Below, piece after piece: positions 58,693 to 64,000 of a DNA stretch of 64,000 nt. Below the pieces are notes generated by a model. The model searched no databases. It saw nothing but the letters and a program-made list of their open reading frames with translations, and was not told the DNA's origin. The stretch lies in NCBI GenBank assembly GCA_900109895.1, contig FOBR01000004.1, positions 186,001-250,000 on the forward strand, given 5' to 3'. The DNA comes from a bacterium A37T11 (GTDB lineage Bacteria > Bacteroidota > Bacteroidia > Sphingobacteriales > Sphingobacteriaceae). Position 1 is the first letter of the stretch. Each line of letters starts with the position of its first letter. Both the position numbers and the translations under genes were made by a program.

Positions 58693-60225
58693 ATGCAAGA
58701 CCAAGTCAGGCGAATTTTTTCAGGTTCTGTATGGGGCATATTGGCTAAATTGCTGGATGCGCTCGCCAAATTTGTTACCATCCCGATGCTGGTGGGCTTC
58801 TATGGTAAAGCAGACTATGGGCTTATTGCCCTCGCATTTTCGCTAAATGCCTACTTGCGCCTTATGGACCTGGGCTTTAATGTTGGAGCCGTGCGGTTCT
58901 TCTCGATGTGGACCGAAGAACGCCAGTGGGATAAAATAGGCGACGTATCACGATCAAGCATGGTCTTCTACGGGGCTATAGGACTCATTAATGCGGGCAT
59001 TTTTGCCTGCATGGCCGGGTACGGTCATGACCTATTTAACCTTCCGGATGTGCAGTTGCCCCTATTCCGTCAAATGATGTATATTTTGGCCCTGTCGGCC
59101 GTCTTTAACTGGCTTTCAAACGTCGTTATCCAGTTATTAAGCGCCAAGGACGAGTTGGGTTACGTAAACCGGGCCACCGTTATCAGCAGCGTGCTCAATT
59201 TTGTGGTGACTTTTATCGCCATCCGACTTCAATGGCCGCTGATCACCTATTTTATTTTCTACACATTGTCGACTCTTGTCCCCATCCCGCTTTACATTTA
59301 TCGTTTGCGGGTCTTTCCCATGCCCGTGCTCAAACTCATCCTGCCCCAGTGGAACGGAAAAGCCTTCAAGGTGATCTTAAATTATAGCCTGGCTATCTTT
59401 ATGATGGGCATTTTTCAGCTAACGGCCAACAATCTCCGGCCCTTGCTGCTGGGCAAATACGCCACAGATATTGGCGTGCTTACAGACTACCGGGTCATCC
59501 AGACCATTGCCAGCCTCATCCTGGCTTTTGGAGGTGTATTTATGCAAGTATTACTCCCCTCCTCTTCAAAGATCCATGCAGAGGGCAATCCGCAAAAAAC
59601 GGCCCGCATGATTTTTGAAGCCACCAAATATATTTCCATTTTTTTGGGTTTTATGGTGTTCATATTAATCCTCAATGCTGGGCCCATCCTGCTGCTATAT
59701 ATGGGCAAAGGCTATGAAAACCTGTCCCTATGGCTCATCCTATGGCTGGTTACCGTTTTGCTCAACATGCACAATACACCCGTTGCCAGTTTAGTACTAT
59801 CTACTGGCAAGACCCGTTTTTTGGTCTATTCATCGGGCATAGCATGTATTGTATCGCTACCTATTACCGTTATTTTCGCCAAACAATTGCAAGTAGGTGC
59901 GGCCGTGGTGGGTTATATGGTCTATATGCTACTGCAGATTATCGCCTTTTATAGTTATTACATCCCAAAAGTGCTTAAGCTTGATAGCGGTGCCATTTTT
60001 TTCCGGGCCTTTTTTCCCTCGGTTATCGTTGGCATACTGGCTTGGCAAGGCGCTCATTATGCCGGCCTATGGTTGCATGCGGCACCCAACCTTTGGGGCA
60101 TTATCCTCCGCTCGGCCATCTTTAGTGTCATTTTTGGAGCGCTTCTGTTTATATTTGTCATCAAAAAAGCCGATATTCAGTATCTCAAACAAAAATTAAT
60201 GCCGAAAGGAAGTACCCATGCTTAA
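58693..60225 (+). CDS. Wzx-like polysaccharide flippase / lipopolysaccharide biosynthesis protein
   Basis: A 510-residue integral membrane protein from ATG at 58693 (a TTG three bases earlier is less likely). It has about twelve hydrophobic helices spread over the length and no soluble domain, as in the MOP/MATE-superfamily flippases that move lipid-linked glycan units across the inner membrane. It is the first gene of a plus-strand run with three glycosyltransferases and a Wzy/ligase-like protein, so a surface polysaccharide or O-antigen is the likely product. Its last 8 bases overlap the next gene. Confidence 0.9.
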   Translation: MQDQVRRIFSGSVWGILAKLLDALAKFVTIPMLVGFYGKADYGLIALAFSLNAYLRLMDLGFNVGAVRFFSMWTEERQWDKIGDVSRSSMVFYGAIGLINAGIFACMAGYGHDLFNLPDVQLPLFRQMMYILALSAVFNWLSNVVIQLLSAKDELGYVNRATVISSVLNFVVTFIAIRLQWPLITYFIFYTLSTLVPIPLYIYRLRVFPMPVLKLILPQWNGKAFKVILNYSLAIFMMGIFQLTANNLRPLLLGKYATDIGVLTDYRVIQTIASLILAFGGVFMQVLLPSSSKIHAEGNPQKTARMIFEATKYISIFLGFMVFILILNAGPILLLYMGKGYENLSLWLILWLVTVLLNMHNTPVASLVLSTGKTRFLVYSSGIACIVSLPITVIFAKQLQVGAAVVGYMVYMLLQIIAFYSYYIPKVLKLDSGAIFFRAFFPSVIVGILAWQGAHYAGLWLHAAPNLWGIILRSAIFSVIFGALLFIFVIKKADIQYLKQKLMPKGSTHA

Positions 60226-61156
60226 GTATTCCGTTTGTATACCCGCTTTTAAAGCCCGGTTTTTGGAGGCATGCATTCAAAGCATCCTGGAACAGCACGT
60301 GGTTAATTTTGAGCTGATCATTCTCAATGACTGCTCTCCAGAACCGGTAGCAGACATTGTAAACCGCTTTTCAGATCCGCGCATCCGCTATTTTGAAAAC
60401 GAGAAAAACACGGGGGCCGTTCGGCTGACAGATAATTGGAACAAATGCCTGGAACTGGCGAATGGAGAATTTATTGTCATTATGGGCGACGACGACCGCT
60501 TGGAGCCCGATTTTCTGGCCGAATTTGACCGATTAACTGAAAAGCAGCCAGGCCTCGACGTTTACCATTGCCGTAGCCTGGTCATCGACGATTTGGGGCA
60601 GCCGTTGATGCTGACCCCTTCATGCCCGGAGTTTGAGTACGTATGCGATCATATCTGGCACCGGTTGCAACAGTGGCGCTCACAGTATATTTCAGACTTT
60701 GTATACCGCACGGACAGTCTCCGCGAGCGTGGCGGCTTCTACTATTTTCCGCTGGCCTGGGGTTCTGATGATGTGACTGCCTATATGGCCATGGCCGAAA
60801 AGGGCATAGCTCATACCCAAAAGCCCGTCTTCAACTATCGCAGCAATGGTTTTTCTATAACCTCTACAGGCAATGACTTAGAGAAAATGAATGCAAACCT
60901 CGCCTATGGAGATTGGCTCAGAAAATTTCTGGTGCAATACCAGCCTAAAGAAGGAGAAAAGGTAATGCACGCCTACTTGCTTAAACATCTCAACGCCTAT
61001 ATTCAACAGCGCAAAAATTATACGATGGCCCTCTCGATGCGCAATAAACCTTTTCAGAAGGCACGCATGTGGGCCAATCATCGCAAGGAATTTGACATTA
61101 GCCTACGGCAAATTCTATTAGCAGCCTTCAAAGGCCGGAACCTCAAACACCGTTAA
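60218..61156 (+). CDS. GT2-family glycosyltransferase
   Basis: A 312-residue GT-A-fold enzyme. The N terminus YSVCIPAFKARFLEACIQSI is typical of GT2, and the nucleotide-sugar motif is DDD in IVIMGDDDRLEPDF near residue 90. A possible acid region follows in WGSDDVTAYM. It should add one sugar to a lipid-linked glycan on the cytoplasmic side of the membrane. It overlaps the flippase gene by 8 bp, which implies translational coupling. The donor sugar cannot be inferred. Confidence 0.92.
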   Translation: MLKYSVCIPAFKARFLEACIQSILEQHVVNFELIILNDCSPEPVADIVNRFSDPRIRYFENEKNTGAVRLTDNWNKCLELANGEFIVIMGDDDRLEPDFLAEFDRLTEKQPGLDVYHCRSLVIDDLGQPLMLTPSCPEFEYVCDHIWHRLQQWRSQYISDFVYRTDSLRERGGFYYFPLAWGSDDVTAYMAMAEKGIAHTQKPVFNYRSNGFSITSTGNDLEKMNANLAYGDWLRKFLVQYQPKEGEKVMHAYLLKHLNAYIQQRKNYTMALSMRNKPFQKARMWANHRKEFDISLRQILLAAFKGRNLKHR

Positions 61157-61175
61157 ATTAGGGTAAGGAAAGATT

Positions 61176-62246
61176 ATGGACATCATTTTTAACCCCCCCG
61201 AAAATAGCGAAAACCAATATATACGCATTCTGGTGGACCAATTGCGCGAGCGCGGCTATCAGATACATTCATTGGATAATTTGCTGTCTGCGGGCCGCAC
61301 GCATTTTCGTTCCATCAGGCTTGTACACCTCAACTGGTTTGAAAATGTAGATGATAGCAGTTTCCTCGTGGCATTGCGCAGTTTCATGCGAAAAATGGTG
61401 GTCTTGACCGTCATCCGATTTAGTGGCAAAAAGCTGGTTTGGACAATGCACAACAGGGCATCTCATGAAAAGAAACTCAGCTTTTTCAGCCGTACCCTTA
61501 CTTGGTTTTTGATACGCTGGTCAGACCGTATCATCATCCACAGCCGCCAAACGGAATACTTGATCAGGGCTCAATACCCCTCAGCTACACAAAAGATGGT
61601 ATACTACCCCCACCCTCATTTTATCGGAGCATACCAACAACCTGAGAGCAAGTCGGGGGAAAATGGCACCACCTTGTCGCTCTTGTTCACAGGGATGGTC
61701 AAACCTTACAAAAACCTGGAACTACTTATCCGGGTAGTCAGTGAATTTAAAGATACGGTGCACCTAACCATTGCAGGCCGGGCAGTAAATCCTAGCTACG
61801 AGCAAGAGTTGCGCTGGTTAGGGTCTGCGGCATCCAACATTAGCTTGGTGCTAAAATTTGTTCCCGACGAAGAGCTTTTGGAGCTCATCAGTGCATGTGA
61901 TGCGCTAGTGTTGCCTTATGATATGGCCAGCAGCCTCAACTCAGGCACGGTAATCCTGGCTTTCTCCTGCAAAAAAACGGTCATATGCCCCGAGATCGGA
62001 ACCATTACAGATCTGGGCGAAAGACAGGACTTGACCTTTCATTACCGCTACAAAAATCCGGAAGAGCATGCTAATGCCCTTCGGCAACAAATAAAAAAGG
62101 CCGTCAGGCTTAAACAAGAAAACCCAAATACATTTACCAGATTAGGGCAGCAGCTATACAATTATGTACAGGCCGAAAATAGCCCGGAAAAAGCCGGAGA
62201 CTTGCTGGATGGCACTTATCGTTTACTTACGGAAAGCAAGAAATGA
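61176..62246 (+). CDS. GT4-like glycosyltransferase
   Basis: A 356-residue protein of GT-B type. The C-terminal half (about 165-350) has LLFTGMVKPYKNLELLIRVV and the donor-binding DALVLPYDMASSLNSGTVIL. The usual second Glu of the EX7E motif is not obvious. The N-terminal half has a KLVWTMHN segment typical of the acceptor domain. It should transfer a sugar to the same polysaccharide as its neighbours. It starts 19 bp after the GT2 gene and overlaps the next gene by 4 bp. Confidence 0.85.
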   Translation: MDIIFNPPENSENQYIRILVDQLRERGYQIHSLDNLLSAGRTHFRSIRLVHLNWFENVDDSSFLVALRSFMRKMVVLTVIRFSGKKLVWTMHNRASHEKKLSFFSRTLTWFLIRWSDRIIIHSRQTEYLIRAQYPSATQKMVYYPHPHFIGAYQQPESKSGENGTTLSLLFTGMVKPYKNLELLIRVVSEFKDTVHLTIAGRAVNPSYEQELRWLGSAASNISLVLKFVPDEELLELISACDALVLPYDMASSLNSGTVILAFSCKKTVICPEIGTITDLGERQDLTFHYRYKNPEEHANALRQQIKKAVRLKQENPNTFTRLGQQLYNYVQAENSPEKAGDLLDGTYRLLTESKK

Positions 62247-63439
62247 GAATCTTATATATAAATGCCTTATATAGCCCTTATATTGCCGGAGGTGCAGAGA
62301 TATCCCTAAAATTGTTAGTGGAGGGCATGCAGGCGCAGGGCCATACGGTTTCTGTACTTAGCATGGTACCAGATGGGCCACTTTTACAAGAGGAGGTGGA
62401 TGGCGTGAAAGTGTATCGCGCCGGACTGCAAAATGCCTACTGGCCCTTTGACAAAAACCACCATGGCGCACTTCAACGGATGACATGGCATGTACGTGAC
62501 CGCTATAACAAAGCCATGAAGGGCATCGTAAAGCAGGTTCTGGATGCTGAAAAGCCAGATGTGGTTTCTTGCCACAACTTGGTAGGCTGGTCGGTGTCGG
62601 TTTGGGACGCTATTAAAGAGGCTGGCATCCCCATCATTCAGGTGCTGCATGACTTATACCTTTTATGCCCAAACAGCAACATGTTTAAAAATGACAGCCC
62701 CTGCCGCGGTCAGTGCACTTCTTGCAAGATCTTGCGTTTTGGATACCGCGATCGATCGGCGATTGTTGACGCGGTGGTTGGCATAAGCCAGAATATTTTG
62801 GGCCGTTTCCTCAATTATGGCTATTTTGAAAAAGCACAATCTGCAGTTGTCCACAATGCCCGACATATACCTGATAGGGGGATGCCACCTTTGCCTATAA
62901 CAGGGGTAAACCTACATATAGGCTATATAGGCACGCTTTCCAAGATAAAAGGCCTCGAATGGCTCATCGGCGAATTCAAGAAGCTAGATGGTCCTGTAAG
63001 CTTGGTCCTGGCAGGAAAAGGCAAGGAAGATTATGAACATTTTCTGCGACAACTGGCACAGGATGACCCGCGGATACAGTTTGCAGGATATCTCCCATCT
63101 GCCGATTTTTATAGGCAAATAGACTTGCTTGTTGTACCTTCGCTCTGGCAGGAACCATTGGGTATGGTAGCCATTGAAGGTTTGGCAAATCATTTGCCGG
63201 TAATAGCCAGTCGTATGGGCGGGTTAACTGAAATCGTTAAGCATGGTGTTAATGGCATCCTTTGTGATCCAGAACAACCTTCATCGCTGGGAGAAGCGAT
63301 GCGCCTGTTGAGTTCGGATGCCCGACTGTATGAACAATATGCACTGGCAGCAAGGTCTTCAGTCGCGCCAATGCTCAGCACGAAGCGCATGGTTAAGGAA
63401 TATGAACAAGTCATTCAAAAAATAACGTCACCCAAGTAG
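62243..63439 (+). CDS. GT4-family glycosyltransferase
   Basis: A 398-residue GT-B-fold enzyme with the GT4 N-terminal motif SPYIAGGAEISLKLLVEGMQ and the C-terminal EX7E-type signature, LWQEPLGMVAIEGLANHLPV near residue 305. Four cysteines in CPNSNMFKNDSPCRGQCTSC resemble a metal-binding insertion seen in some GT4 enzymes. The start overlaps the previous stop by 4 bp, so translational coupling is likely. The donor sugar is unknown. Confidence 0.93.
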   Translation: MRILYINALYSPYIAGGAEISLKLLVEGMQAQGHTVSVLSMVPDGPLLQEEVDGVKVYRAGLQNAYWPFDKNHHGALQRMTWHVRDRYNKAMKGIVKQVLDAEKPDVVSCHNLVGWSVSVWDAIKEAGIPIIQVLHDLYLLCPNSNMFKNDSPCRGQCTSCKILRFGYRDRSAIVDAVVGISQNILGRFLNYGYFEKAQSAVVHNARHIPDRGMPPLPITGVNLHIGYIGTLSKIKGLEWLIGEFKKLDGPVSLVLAGKGKEDYEHFLRQLAQDDPRIQFAGYLPSADFYRQIDLLVVPSLWQEPLGMVAIEGLANHLPVIASRMGGLTEIVKHGVNGILCDPEQPSSLGEAMRLLSSDARLYEQYALAARSSVAPMLSTKRMVKEYEQVIQKITSPK

Positions 63440-63444
63440 TCTTT

Positions 63445-64000
63445 ATGCCTGATACAGCATATCCTTATAAAAGAATAGCTGCAGAACTACTGTTCTGCCT
63501 GAGTGTGCTGGCCATTTTTCTACCCATTAAGGTATATCCAATGTTTTTTTTGGTTAGTTGCCTATTTTCCTATCTCGAAAAACCACGTCTATCTTTTCCT
63601 GCTTGGGCTTTGTTTCTTTTTATTTTTACGGGTTATGCCAGTCTTATTTTTCTCGTCCATCTGCCAGAAGACCGTTTGGACCTGGGCAACTTTATTAAAC
63701 TGCCGCTCAACTTCCTGTTTCTATACATCAGTGTAAACTGGCTTAGGCAGCGCAATAATGAAGCGCTGTTGCGTTGGCTGGATATCACGCTGCACATCGT
63801 CTTTGCGTTAACGCTCGTCCAATTATTGTATTATCACCAGGCCGCCCACTTCACCCTGATTAGTGGCAGTCCATCCTCGGCAAAGGCCAGCGCTCTATAC
63901 CGTCCAGCGCGGTACTTTTGGGGCCTGCCAGACAAAAACATGTTTGGTGCGCGTATAGCGCTGCTGGGCTTTGCATACATCCTGCTTCCTCTTGCCAAAA
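63445..64000 (+). CDS. O-antigen polymerase/ligase-like membrane protein (3' end missing)
   Basis: The frame opens with ATG at 63445, 5 bp after the GT4 stop, and stays open to the window edge (185 codons). Read from the sequence, it has about four hydrophobic helices, for example AAELLFCLSVLAIFLPIKVY and WALFLFIFTGYASLIFLV, then a polar stretch (SGSPSSAKASALYRPARYFW) and GLPDKNMFGARIAL. The pattern fits Wzy polymerases or WaaL ligases. The signature loop lies beyond the window, so ligase and polymerase cannot be told apart. Confidence 0.7.
   Translation, partial: MPDTAYPYKRIAAELLFCLSVLAIFLPIKVYPMFFLVSCLFSYLEKPRLSFPAWALFLFIFTGYASLIFLVHLPEDRLDLGNFIKLPLNFLFLYISVNWLRQRNNEALLRWLDITLHIVFALTLVQLLYYHQAAHFTLISGSPSSAKASALYRPARYFWGLPDKNMFGARIALLGFAYILLPLAK

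Noticed and set aside
58490-58693. Open frame of 67 codons upstream of the flippase gene
   Set aside because: Cys- and Leu-rich with no family match that I recognise, and it lies in the untranslated gap between divergent genes.
1-64000. CRISPR arrays, tRNA or rRNA genes, complete transposase or integrase genes
   Set aside because: I found no regularly spaced direct repeats with unique spacers, no cloverleaf or rRNA signatures, and no open frame that reads as a transposase or integrase.

Overview
The window is bacterial and almost certainly from the phylum Bacteroidota (a Sphingobacteriales or Chitinophagales type genome; the genus cannot be fixed from this sequence). The evidence is three SusC/SusD (RagA/RagB) outer-membrane pairs, two of them with an ECF sigma factor and a FecR anti-sigma factor, plus DUF3857 proteins, an Hc1-type histone-like protein, a HemC-HemD fusion and TAnnTTTG-type promoter boxes. 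Almost every base is coding, and genes run on both strands.

Layout. Bases 3-9028 (+) hold two DUF3857/transglutaminase-like proteins (the first cut by the window edge), a GH78 alpha-L-rhamnosidase and a TonB-receptor-like outer-membrane barrel. Bases 9051-14947 (-) hold heme genes hemCD, hemB and hemL followed by a MutS-like ATPase. Bases 15136-16343 (-) hold a histone-like protein and a 2-oxoglutarate/Fe(II) oxygenase. Bases 16423-24381 (-) are a complete nutrient-uptake locus: sigma, FecR, SusC with STN domain, SusD and a DUF3823 lipoprotein. Bases 24428-28976 (-) encode an ABC ATPase and an unusual permease fused to an M1 aminopeptidase.

Bases 29.1-40.8 kb are the accessory part. They contain a LuxR-type regulator, the remnant of an AAA/PD-(D/E)XK gene, an XRE regulator and a 0.6 kb non-coding, hairpin-rich leader. 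A plus-strand module follows: TlpA-DUF3738 protein, SusC without STN, SusD. Next come a small membrane-anchored or secreted protein, a fibronectin-type-III protein, a 21-bp tandem repeat, an excisionase-like HTH protein and two Crp/Fnr-type regulators. Two CRP-like palindromes lie nearby.

Bases 40.9-50.9 kb (-) hold a second, homologous TlpA-DUF3738/SusC/SusD module, this time with STN, FecR and sigma. It faces the first module and has been invaded at four places: the susC-susD gap, the STN-carboxypeptidase linker of SusC, the middle of FecR, and the fecR-sigma gap. The last holds an AAA-DUF4143 ATPase gene bracketed by TTGCTAT/ATAGCAA palindromes.

Bases 51.0-58.5 kb hold a GH76 alpha-mannanase-like protein, a tandem S9 and M1 peptidase pair, and a PVC-type dehydrogenase with cytochrome c. 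Bases 58.7-64.0 kb (+) are the start of a surface-polysaccharide operon: a Wzx-like flippase, one GT2 and two GT4-like glycosyltransferases, and a partial Wzy/ligase-like protein. Overall the window is a glycan- and peptide-scavenging region with outer-membrane importers and their sigma/anti-sigma sensors. The most unusual features are the two facing redoxin-Sus modules and the repeats and ATPase cassette inserted in one of them.
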